Origin: CAYMRB01 sp964392615
Lineage (GTDB): Bacteria > Planctomycetota > UBA8108
Reading direction: 5' to 3'
Assembly (NCBI GenBank): GCA_964392615.1
Contig: CAYMRB010000141.1
Span: forward strand, 1-20,960
DNA length: 20,960 nt
Each line of letters starts with the position of its first letter. The first letter of the stretch is position 1. A program made the translations under genes and the position numbers. This document shows, one piece after another, positions 1 to 6,093 of the stretch. The notes under the pieces were generated by a model. That model had not been told where the DNA came from and did not search any database. It was given only the letters and a program-made list of their open reading frames with translations.

Positions 1-2276
1 GCGTCGCCGATGAGATCGTTGTCGTTGTCGAGCTGATCGCTGTTCGGCACAAACGGACAGTTGTCGAGGCCGTCGGGAACCGTGTCGTTGTCGTCGTCGT
101 CGTCGCAGGCGTCGCCGTCGCCATCGCCGTCGGTATCGGTTTGCTCGGGGTTCGCGTCGAGCGGACAGTTGTCGCAGACGTCGCCGAATTCGTCGCCGTC
201 GGCGTCGTCCTGCAGGTCGTTGGCGATCAGCGGGCAGTTGTCTTCGACGTCGGCGACCATGTCGTCGTCGTCGTCGTCGTCGCAGGCGTCGCCGAGCCCG
301 TCGCCGTCGGTATCGGTCTGCTCGGAATTCTCATCGCGCGGGCAGTTGTCTTGGGCGTCGTCGATGCCGTCCTCGTCGTCGTCGTCGTCGCAGACGTCGC
401 CGATTCCGTCGAGGTCGAGATCCTCCTGGCCTGCGTTGATGTCCTGGGGACAGTTGTCTACGAGGTTCTCGAGGCCGTCGCCGTCGATGTCGTCGTCGCA
501 GACGTCACCCGTCAGGTCGCCGTCGAGGTCGCTCTGGTCGCCGTTGGCGATCAACGGGCAGTTGTCGATGTCGTCGTCGACGCCGTCTCCGTCATTGTCC
601 GGGTCGCACGCGTCGCCGATGTCGTCGCCGTCGACGTCCGCCTGGTCCGCGTTGGCGAGATCGGGGCAGTTGTCGCAGACATCGCCGATCCCGTCGGTGT
701 CGACGTCGTCCTGCGTGTCGTTCGCGACGTCCGGGCAGTTGTCGCACGCATCGCCGACCCCGTCGTCGTCGACGTCCATCTGGTCGGAGTTGAACGTCGC
801 GATGCAGTTGTCGCACGCGTTGCCCGCACCGTCGTTATCGGTGTCCGTCTGGCTCGCGTTGACCGCGAGGAGGCAGTTGTCGCAGACATCGCCGACGCCG
901 TCGCTGTCGCTGTCGGCCTGATTCGAGTTCGCGTCGAGCGGGCAATTGTCGCAGAGGTCGCCGACGTCATCGCCGTCGAGATCGCTCTGGTCGTCGTTGG
1001 CCGTCGCGACGCAGTTGTCGCAGGCGTCGCCGAGCAGGTCGCCGTCGACGTTGGTCTGGTCCGCGTTGGACGTCGACGGGCAATTGTCGCAGGCGTCGCC
1101 GAGCAGGTCGCCGTCGTCGTCGACTTGGTCCGGATTCGCGACATCGACGCAATTGTCGCAGAGATCGCCGAGCCCATCGCCGTCGGCATCGGCTTGGTCC
1201 GTGTTCGGCGTATCGCGGCAGTTGTCGACGCCATCCTCGACGCCGTCGTTGTCCGCGTCGGCATCGCACGCGTCACCGATGTGGTCGCCGTCGTCGTCGG
1301 CCTGGTCCGGATTCGCGTCGAGCGGGCAGTTGTCGCAGTCGTCGCCGAGCTCGTCGCCGTCGGTGTCGATCTGGTCTGCGTTGTCCGTCGTCGGGCAATT
1401 GTCGCAGGCGTTGCCGACGCCGTCGCCGTCCCCGTCCTCCTGGCCCGGGTTCGCCGCGTCGGGGCAATTGTCGCAAGCGTCGCCGAGCAGGTCGCCGTCC
1501 GTGTCGCTCTGATCGTCCGCGATCTGGGGGCATGCGTCGCAGAGATCGCCGACGCTGTCGCCGTCTGTGTCCTCCTGGAGCACGTTGACGGTCGCGGGGC
1601 AGTTGTCGCATGCGTCGCCGATGTCATCGCCGTCGCCGTCGGCCTGATCGGCGTTGGACGCTTCGTCGCAATTGTCGCAGACATCGCCGATGTCGTCGCC
1701 GTCGCCGTCGGCCTGATCGGCGTTGGCGATCGCCGGGCAGTTGTCGAACAGGTCATCGACGCCGTCCTCGTCGCTGTCCGACTCGCACGCGTCGCCAATG
1801 TTGTCGCCGTCGACGTCCGCCTGGTCGGGATTCGCGACGTCGGGGCAGTTGTCGCACGCGTTGCCGACGCCGTCGAAGTCGCCGTCCTGCTGCAGCTGGT
1901 TCGCCGCGTCGGGACAGTTGTCGCAGGCGTCACCGATCAGGTCGGCATCGGTGTCTGCCTGGTCGGCATTCGCGTCGATGGGGCAGTTGTCGCAGATCGT
2001 ACCGATGCCGTCGTCGTCGTCGTCACGCTGGTTGAAGTTCTGGTTCTCCGGGCAATTGTCGCAGACGTCACCGATGTCGTCGTTGTCGCCGTCTTCCTGC
2101 TCGGGGTTCGAGGTGTCCGGGCAGTTGTCGACGTCGTCCATCACGCCGTCGCCGTCGGCGTCGACACCGACACCACCGATCACCGCGCCCTGGCAGAAGA
2201 ACAGCGCGACCAGCAGCGCCAGCACGATGGACAGAGCTCGACCGTGGGCGTCACCTCGCGGGCGGGTGAGAGTCAT
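1..2276 (-). CDS. Secreted thrombospondin type 3 repeat protein (C-terminus beyond window)
   Basis: An open frame runs from ATG at 2276 to the window edge, giving 758 codons with no stop. An AGGAG sequence lies 9 nt before the ATG. Residues 1-14 are basic and 15-28 are a hydrophobic stretch (LSIVLALLVALFFC), which I read as a Sec signal peptide. From about residue 38 the protein consists entirely of repeats of the form CDNCPxxxNxxQxDxDxDGxGDx, the TSP3 signature. In that family the Asp side chains of DxDxDG loops bind Ca2+ and the cysteines form disulfides, giving a rigid rod outside the cell. I count 27 copies (26 NC and one AC). Functions of bacterial TSP3 proteins vary (adhesion, surface layers, scaffolds), and the domain that would decide is probably in the missing C-terminal part. 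TSP3 identity is secure; the role is unknown. Confidence 0.93.
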   Translation of the reverse strand, partial: MTLTRPRGDAHGRALSIVLALLVALFFCQGAVIGGVGVDADGDGVMDDVDNCPDTSNPEQEDGDNDDIGDVCDNCPENQNFNQRDDDDDGIGTICDNCPIDANADQADTDADLIGDACDNCPDAANQLQQDGDFDGVGNACDNCPDVANPDQADVDGDNIGDACESDSDEDGVDDLFDNCPAIANADQADGDGDDIGDVCDNCDEASNADQADGDGDDIGDACDNCPATVNVLQEDTDGDSVGDLCDACPQIADDQSDTDGDLLGDACDNCPDAANPGQEDGDGDGVGNACDNCPTTDNADQIDTDGDELGDDCDNCPLDANPDQADDDGDHIGDACDADADNDGVEDGVDNCRDTPNTDQADADGDGLGDLCDNCVDVANPDQVDDDGDLLGDACDNCPSTSNADQTNVDGDLLGDACDNCVATANDDQSDLDGDDVGDLCDNCPLDANSNQADSDSDGVGDVCDNCLLAVNASQTDTDNDGAGNACDNCIATFNSDQMDVDDDGVGDACDNCPDVANDTQDDVDTDGIGDVCDNCPDLANADQADVDGDDIGDACDPDNDGDGVDDDIDNCPLIANGDQSDLDGDLTGDVCDDDIDGDGLENLVDNCPQDINAGQEDLDLDGIGDVCDDDDDEDGIDDAQDNCPRDENSEQTDTDGDGLGDACDDDDDDDMVADVEDNCPLIANDLQDDADGDEFGDVCDNCPLDANPEQTDTDGDGDGDACDDDDDNDTVPDGLDNCPFVPNSDQLDNDNDLIGD
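58..2129 (-). repeat. Tandem array of 27 TSP3 coding repeats (69-bp and 108-bp units)
   Basis: The (+) strand octamer cagttgtc/caattgtc, which encodes DN-C on the minus strand, recurs from 58 to 2122. Of the 26 spacings, 18 are exactly 69 bp (23 residues), 7 are exactly 108 bp (36 residues) and one is 66 bp. The 108-bp units carry 13 extra residues, an additional Asp-rich loop before DNCP. The 66-bp unit begins at the variant copy at 1531, which reads CDACP and lacks one residue and the conserved Asn. Units differ in sequence, so this is an old protein-level repeat and not a recent DNA expansion. Confidence 0.92.
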
Positions 2277-2349
2277 GTAAGGTAGCTCCTAGCTATCTGT
2301 CCCGGGGGCCCCAGGCCGCCCGGTCGTCTTAGACCCAGACTAAACAACG

Positions 2350-2379
2350 ATTGTACAAGTCGTCCGACGCGAGGCGCAA
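2350..2379 (-). promoter_or_regulatory. Putative sigma70-type promoter of the TSP3 gene
   Basis: Read on the minus strand, a -35-like TTGCGC (2379-2374) and a -10-like TACAAT (2355-2350, five of six consensus bases) are separated by 18 bp. This predicts a start near 2343 and a leader of about 67 nt before the ATG at 2276. The assignment rests on consensus matching only. Confidence 0.4.
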
Positions 2380-2508
2380 GGTGGTCGGAGGAGCGCTTCA
2401 GTGGGCCTTCGACGCGGCATCGCGCTCCCGGGGGCCCGTACCCGCCCCGAACCTACTCGCCGCGCGCCCCGGACTGGCAGCCCGTTGAAGAGGTCAATCA
2501 GCGGACCG

Positions 2509-3525
2509 CTAGGCCTCCGCCGGGTCCCCAGCGGGCGATTTCGTCTCGGTCTCGGGGTCGGTTTCGTCGAGGATGTCGCCGACCAGCTGCTCGAGCACGT
2601 CCTCGAGCGTCACGACACCACGCGTTCCGCCGTACTCGTCGAGCACGACGAACAGGTGCTGGCGCGTCTGCTGGAATCGCCGCAGGAGCTGCTGCGCGTG
2701 CGTTCCCTCGTGCACGAACGGGACGGGATTCTCGAGATCGTGGATCGTCAGGTCGAGGCGTCCCTCGGCGAGCGCCCGCAGGACATCGCGTTGGTGGACG
2801 ACCCCGGTGATCCGATCGAGGTCGTCGTCGTCCGTGACGAGAATCCGGCTGTGCGTCGGATCGATCTCGGAAGGGCGGATGTCGCTGAGGCGTGTCGTGC
2901 CGTCGAGGGTCGACAACTCGAGTCGGTGCGTCATCATCTCGCGTGCGGGCACGTCGTTCAGCTGGAACGCGCTCGAGATCAGCTCCTTCTCGTCGCCGGT
3001 GATCAGGCCGGCGTCGCCGCCGACGCGTGCGAGCATGCGGATCTCCTCCTCGCTCGTGACGAAGGGAGGGGCCTTGCTCGAGAATGGGCGCGTGATGCGC
3101 TCGACGACCCAGATGACGGGCAACAGGAGCCGTGTGATCGCGACCAGGGGCGGTGCGGCCGCCAACGCGACACCGAGGCTGAAGCGCTCGCCGAGCGTCT
3201 TCGGAATGATCTCGCTGAAGATGATCACGAGGAAGGTCAGCACTGCCGAGAACACGCCGACCCACGTGCTTCCGAACTCCTCTTCTGCGACGCGGCCGAC
3301 GAAGATCGACCCGAAGATGTTCAAGCAGTTGTTGAGGATGACCAGCGCCGACACGGGGCGCTGCATGCTCCTCTTGATCGCCAGCAGGCGGCGTGCCCCG
3401 AGCGATTCGTTGTCACACGCAAGATAGACGCGCGACAGGGGAGCGCTGAAAATCGCCGCCTCGGTCATCGAGGTGAGGCCCGAGCTGACGACCAGCGCCA
3501 GGACTAATAAGAAGAGCGTGAACAT
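2509..3525 (-). CDS. CNNM/CorC-like membrane protein: DUF21 plus CBS pair
   Basis: 338 residues. The N-terminal half is hydrophobic, with segments near 1-18, 58-78, 88-107 and 120-142, and holds the DUF21 signature FSEIIPKTLGER (residues 103-114). A CBS pair follows at about 195-318 and ends in the conserved stretch DEYGGTRGVVTLEDVLEQLV (296-315). Members of this family (CorC, MpfA, hemolysin-C-like proteins, eukaryotic CNNM) act in Mg2+ or other divalent cation transport or efflux, with CBS domains sensing adenine nucleotides. Full-length relatives carry a C-terminal CorC_HlyC domain; here the protein stops about 20 residues after the CBS pair in an acidic tail, so this is the short form. 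No convincing Shine-Dalgarno sequence precedes the ATG. The family is secure; the transported ion is inferred. Confidence 0.92.
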   Translation of the reverse strand: MFTLFLLVLALVVSSGLTSMTEAAIFSAPLSRVYLACDNESLGARRLLAIKRSMQRPVSALVILNNCLNIFGSIFVGRVAEEEFGSTWVGVFSAVLTFLVIIFSEIIPKTLGERFSLGVALAAAPPLVAITRLLLPVIWVVERITRPFSSKAPPFVTSEEEIRMLARVGGDAGLITGDEKELISSAFQLNDVPAREMMTHRLELSTLDGTTRLSDIRPSEIDPTHSRILVTDDDDLDRITGVVHQRDVLRALAEGRLDLTIHDLENPVPFVHEGTHAQQLLRRFQQTRQHLFVVLDEYGGTRGVVTLEDVLEQLVGDILDETDPETETKSPAGDPAEA

Positions 3526-3702
3526 GGAGTACGGGTAGGCCCCGAGCGGCTGCCGCTACCTGGCTCGTCGCCGGGACGGGGCCGTTCGAGCCACCGAATT
3601 CTATCACCGCGTCGAAAAGTGGCGCAAGCCGAGCGGCGGACCCGGCGGACGAGAGCGAGCGTTCCGGGCGCGCGGCGGCGGGGAGCATGGTCCGAAAATG
3701 AG

Positions 3703-3731
3703 TTGCTGGCCGTTCGGTGCCCTGCTACGCT
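3703..3731 (+). promoter_or_regulatory. Putative promoter of an orphan non-coding RNA
   Basis: TTGCTG (3703-3708) and TACGCT (3726-3731) lie exactly 17 bp apart, which suits a sigma70-type promoter and predicts a start near 3738. The same TACGCT box with a 17-bp spacer is found upstream of the operon starting at 12187. No protein gene follows on this strand before a strong terminator at 3981-4022. Confidence 0.45.
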
Positions 3732-3737
3732 GCGCAC

Positions 3738-4022
3738 TTCACGTATCACGCAATCTCGATTTCTCCGGGTCCGCTCCCGGGGTTGGCTGGCGAAGGATTT
3801 TGTCTCTGGCGCTTGGAGACCGCGTGGCGTGAAATCTCAGCAGGCATTCGGAGTACCTTCCGGAAAGGTCTTGCCGCTTCTCACCGTACCATCAGGACAC
3901 CGCCGCTTAGCGCGCGACATTGAATGCGCAGAGCGCGATCGTCCGAAGTAACGCTTAGAAGACGATAGACGAGGAGGAACGAACCCCGGTGCGCATTCGC
4001 GCGGCCGGGGTTCTCCTTTTTT
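3738..4022 (+). ncRNA. Candidate structured non-coding RNA, family not recognised
   Basis: This 285-nt stretch lies between a promoter-like pair and a strong intrinsic terminator, both on the + strand, while both flanking genes are on the minus strand. It contains many short perfect inverted repeats: TCACGC/GCGTGA (3746-3751 with 3827-3832) enclosing CCGGG/CCCGG and GTCTC/GAGAC hairpins; ACCTT/AAGGT around CCGGA (from about 3854); CGCGC/GCGCG (3911-3915 with 3933-3937); and ATCGTC/GACGAT (3938-3943 with 3961-3966). I do not see the conserved cores of RNase P RNA, tmRNA or SRP RNA, and it is not one long rod as in 6S RNA. Reading frames here resemble no known protein. The boundaries are estimates. 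Confidence 0.5.
3981..4022 (+). terminator. Rho-independent terminator of the candidate ncRNA
   Basis: GAACCCCGG (3981-3989) pairs perfectly with CCGGGGTTC (4005-4013), and an inner GCGC/GCGC stem closes an ATTC loop, giving about 13 base pairs in all. A TCC and then six T residues (4017-4022) follow. The T-tract is on the + strand only, so it serves transcription from the left and neither adjacent minus-strand gene. Confidence 0.85.
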
Positions 4023-4068
4023 CGGGCCGGGTTCAGGCGCCGGTAGCCGGGCGTCGCGATGGGGCGGA

Positions 4069-4527
4069 TCAGTGACGCGGCTGGAAGTAGAGCACCATCC
4101 CGGCGCCGGACGCGAGCACGACGATGCCGGCCCAGAAGAACGGGCTCGGCGCGGCGGCCGGACGGTGGCGGATCGACGACACGATCACGTTGACGAGCGG
4201 TGCGCAGCCGAAGATCAGGGGCATGACGTAGAGCGCTTGGCCGCCGTTCTTCATCGCTCCTGACACGCACATCGCGCCGACCGCCCCGAGCGCTCCCGCC
4301 GTCAGCGCCCAGATCGCTCCACGGCCGGTGAACGACCAGCCGCTGCCGCTCGTTTGGATCAGTACGGCCGGCACGATCACGGCGAGCACGAAGTAGGCGA
4401 CGCCGACTAGCAGAATCGCTTTCCAGGGGCTCTTCAGCTCGACGGTGCCCGTGTGCATCGCCGAGCCGTACGCCCCCCAGCACAGGATCGTGCCCGCGGC
4501 GAACACGAGCCAGAGGTAGTTCGACAT
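4069..4527 (-). CDS. Small DMT-superfamily-like integral membrane protein
   Basis: 152 residues, almost entirely hydrophobic, with about five transmembrane segments (near 5-22, 36-58, 69-90, 98-117 and 128-148). The N-terminal LWLVFAAGTILCWGAYG, the central GALGAVGAMCVSGAMKNGG and the ALYVMPLIFGCAPLVNVIVS stretch look like half of an EamA/sugar-transporter-type DMT protein. From memory, proteins of this size and pattern are common in Planctomycetota. No substrate can be named, and it may act as a dimer as small DMT proteins do. The start is supported by GGGAGA about 8 nt upstream. The leader contains an inverted repeat that includes the ATG (listed separately). Confidence 0.82.
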   Translation of the reverse strand: MSNYLWLVFAAGTILCWGAYGSAMHTGTVELKSPWKAILLVGVAYFVLAVIVPAVLIQTSGSGWSFTGRGAIWALTAGALGAVGAMCVSGAMKNGGQALYVMPLIFGCAPLVNVIVSSIRHRPAAAPSPFFWAGIVVLASGAGMVLYFQPRH

Positions 4528-4557
4528 TTCAGGGTCTCCCTTCAGTGCGCTGAAATG
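4525..4557 (-). promoter_or_regulatory. Inverted repeat covering the start codon of the DMT-like gene
   Basis: CATTTCAG in the leader (4557-4550 on the minus strand) is perfectly complementary to CTGAAATG (4532-4525), which includes the ATG. The 17-nt loop contains the GGGAGA ribosome-binding site. A competing hairpin (TTCAG, loop CGCA, CTGAA; 4554-4541) would free the start. Two exclusive folds around a ribosome-binding site suggest translational control, but nothing more than base pairing supports it. Confidence 0.35.
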
Positions 4558-4611
4558 GAAACCCAGGTGTAGCGCCTACGGCGGTCGAAGTAAAGAAACG
4601 CGGCGTCAGTG

Positions 4612-4635
4612 GCGCGCCGGTCGAGCGCGGCGCGC
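4612..4635 (-). terminator. Strong GC hairpin after the 83-aa gene, terminator-like
   Basis: GCGCGCCG and CGGCGCGC form a perfect 8-bp stem with an 8-nt loop, about 30 nt past the stop codon at 4666. On the minus strand a T-rich stretch (TTTCTTTACTT) follows only after a gap of about 12 nt, so this is not a textbook intrinsic terminator. It could instead stabilise the 3' end of the mRNA. Confidence 0.3.
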
Positions 4636-4665
4636 GGAGGGGAGGGCTCGGCGGTGGTCGCGAGG

Positions 4666-4917
4666 CTAGTGCTTGTGTCCGCACTCGAGCCGCAAGCGGC
4701 GCGGGCGTTCGGCTTGCTGACCGTTGCCGCGAGTGTACTCGGAGCCGGCGTCTCGGATCGCGTGGGGGACAGATCCCGGCAGGAGGTTTCTGCCCGGGTT
4801 CAGGCTCGAACTCTGCGCGTTCGTGTCCGCGATCCCGACCTGCGAGAACAGAGCCAGAATGCCGCCGAAGCTGAGAGCCGCCAACAGGACAACGGCGCCG
4901 GATCCTTGTTTTTGCAT
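4666..4917 (-). CDS. Small exported or membrane-anchored protein ending CGHKH
   Basis: 83 residues from ATG at 4917, preceded by AAGGA with a 7-nt spacer. I chose this start over a longer in-frame one because it has the ribosome-binding site and begins right at a signal-like N-terminus: MQKQGSG, then a hydrophobic stretch (residues 8-25), then a possible cleavage region around IADTNAQ. The remaining ~50 residues are polar, with no recognised domain, and end in RLRLECGHKH, where one Cys and two His sit close together and could bind metal. It is divergent from the quinone oxidoreductase gene at 5045. I do not recognise the family; an N-terminal anchor with a periplasmic tail fits as well as a cleaved signal. 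Confidence 0.62.
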   Translation of the reverse strand: MQKQGSGAVVLLAALSFGGILALFSQVGIADTNAQSSSLNPGRNLLPGSVPHAIRDAGSEYTRGNGQQAERPRRLRLECGHKH

Positions 4918-5044
4918 GGCGTATTCCTTGGGTCGGAGTCCCCTCTGCCTCGTGTTCTTCGGCAGATCGGCGTGTCCGACTGAAGCGGATCTCGACAAGA
5001 AAGCCGAGTCGCAACGGGATGCAGGGTTCTGATAAGCTCTCGGC

Positions 5045-6046
5045 ATGAGAGCTGTTCGAGTCCGCCAGCCGGGCGGCACCGAGATGTTGGAGCTCGTCGA
5101 CGCGCCCGATCCCGAACCGGGGCCGGGTCAGCTCCTCGTGCGCGTCTTCGCCACGGCGCTCAATCGCGCCGACCTCCTGCAGCGTCGCGGCCTCTACCCG
5201 CCGCCACCCGGCGAGCCCGACATTCTCGGGCTCGAGTTCGCGGGCGAGATCGCGCGGGTCGGCGACGGCGTCGAGGAATTCGCGCGCGGTGATCGCGTGT
5301 TCGGACTGTGCGGCGGTGGGGCGTACGCCGACTTCCTCGTCGTCGACCAACGCATGGCGGTGCCGATTCCCGACACGCTGTCGTTCGATGCGGCGGCCGC
5401 GGTGCCCGAGGCGTTCTTCACGGCGCACGAGGCGCTGTTCGTGCTCGCCGGCCTGCGCGGCGGCGAATCCGCGCTTGTTCACGCTGGGGCGAGCGGCGTC
5501 GGTACGGCGGCGATTCAGCTCGCGCGGCGCTGCGGTGCGCGCGTCTTCACGACCGCGGGCTCGGAGGCCAAGCTCGCTCGCTGTCGCGACCTCGGCGCCG
5601 AGCGTGCGATCGCGTACCGCGACGAGGACTTCGCCGCCGTCGTCACAGAGATCGCGGACGGCTCCGGCTCCGCGCCGAGCGGTGTCGCCGGTGTCGATGT
5701 GATCCTCGATCCGGTCGGCGCGTCGTACTGGGATCGCAACATCCGATCGCTGCGTCCGGGCGGGCGGCTCGTCCTGATCGGGCTCCTCGGTGGACGGCAG
5801 GTCGAGGTCGATCTCGCGCGGCTGCTGATGCGTCGAATCAGCGTCCTCTCGACGGTCTTGCGCTCGCGCAGCCTCGAGGAGAAGATCGCTCTCACCGATC
5901 GCTTTCGCGCCGATGTGCTGCCGGCGTTGGAAGCCGGAGAGCTCGTGCCGGTGATCGACAGCGTCCTGCCGATCGAGGACGTCCGCGACGCGCACGAGCA
6001 CATGGAAGCGAACGCGAATATTGGGAAGATCATCCTGCGACTGTGA
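5045..6046 (+). CDS. NAD(P)H quinone oxidoreductase, PIG3 family (zinc-independent MDR)
   Basis: 333 residues, a typical full length for this family. The N-terminal GroES-like fold includes FATALNRADLLQRRGLYPPP (residues 35-54) and LGLEFAGEIARVGDGV (61-76). The Rossmann fold contains the nucleotide-binding motif HAGASGVGTAAIQLA (146-160), with the AxxGxxG arrangement of NADPH-dependent quinone reductases, and the C-terminal NIGKIIL pattern is typical. PIG3/TP53I3-like enzymes reduce quinones one electron at a time using NADPH in the cytoplasm. The Cys/His residues that bind zinc in alcohol dehydrogenases are absent, as expected. No clear Shine-Dalgarno sequence is seen before the ATG. The DUF362 gene follows 47 nt downstream on the same strand, so co-transcription is likely. 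Confidence 0.93.
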   Translation: MRAVRVRQPGGTEMLELVDAPDPEPGPGQLLVRVFATALNRADLLQRRGLYPPPPGEPDILGLEFAGEIARVGDGVEEFARGDRVFGLCGGGAYADFLVVDQRMAVPIPDTLSFDAAAAVPEAFFTAHEALFVLAGLRGGESALVHAGASGVGTAAIQLARRCGARVFTTAGSEAKLARCRDLGAERAIAYRDEDFAAVVTEIADGSGSAPSGVAGVDVILDPVGASYWDRNIRSLRPGGRLVLIGLLGGRQVEVDLARLLMRRISVLSTVLRSRSLEEKIALTDRFRADVLPALEAGELVPVIDSVLPIEDVRDAHEHMEANANIGKIILRL

Positions 6047-6093
6047 AGCGGTGCCGCGCGCCGCGTTTCGCGCCGAATGACGAGGACGAAGCC

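Noticed and set aside
58..2129. Possible CRISPR array or satellite DNA because of the regular 69-bp period
   Set aside because: The period is a multiple of three, the repeats are imperfect across their whole length, there are no unique spacers between identical repeats, and the translation is a known protein repeat.
141..2285. A long open frame on the + strand (714 codons, Val/Ala/Asp-rich)
   Set aside because: It is the exact antisense of the TSP3 coding frame: Asp GAC codons read backwards as Val GTC. The minus-strand reading gives the clear TSP3 consensus, signal peptide and ribosome-binding site.
3619..3951. Protein-coding frames of 110 and 68 codons on the + strand in the ncRNA region
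   Set aside because: Both start upstream of the predicted transcription start, are Arg/Ser-rich without any recognisable domain, and lack a ribosome-binding site. Stem-forming sequence explains the region better.
3971..4073. GAGGAGG followed 12 nt later by GTG (3990) and a short hydrophobic-looking frame
   Set aside because: The frame begins inside the terminator stem and has no coding character; the spacer is too long for a good ribosome-binding site.
5052..5068. Sequence similar to a tRNA T-loop (gttcgagtccg)
   Set aside because: It lies in the first codons of the quinone oxidoreductase, and no acceptor, D or anticodon stem can be formed around it.
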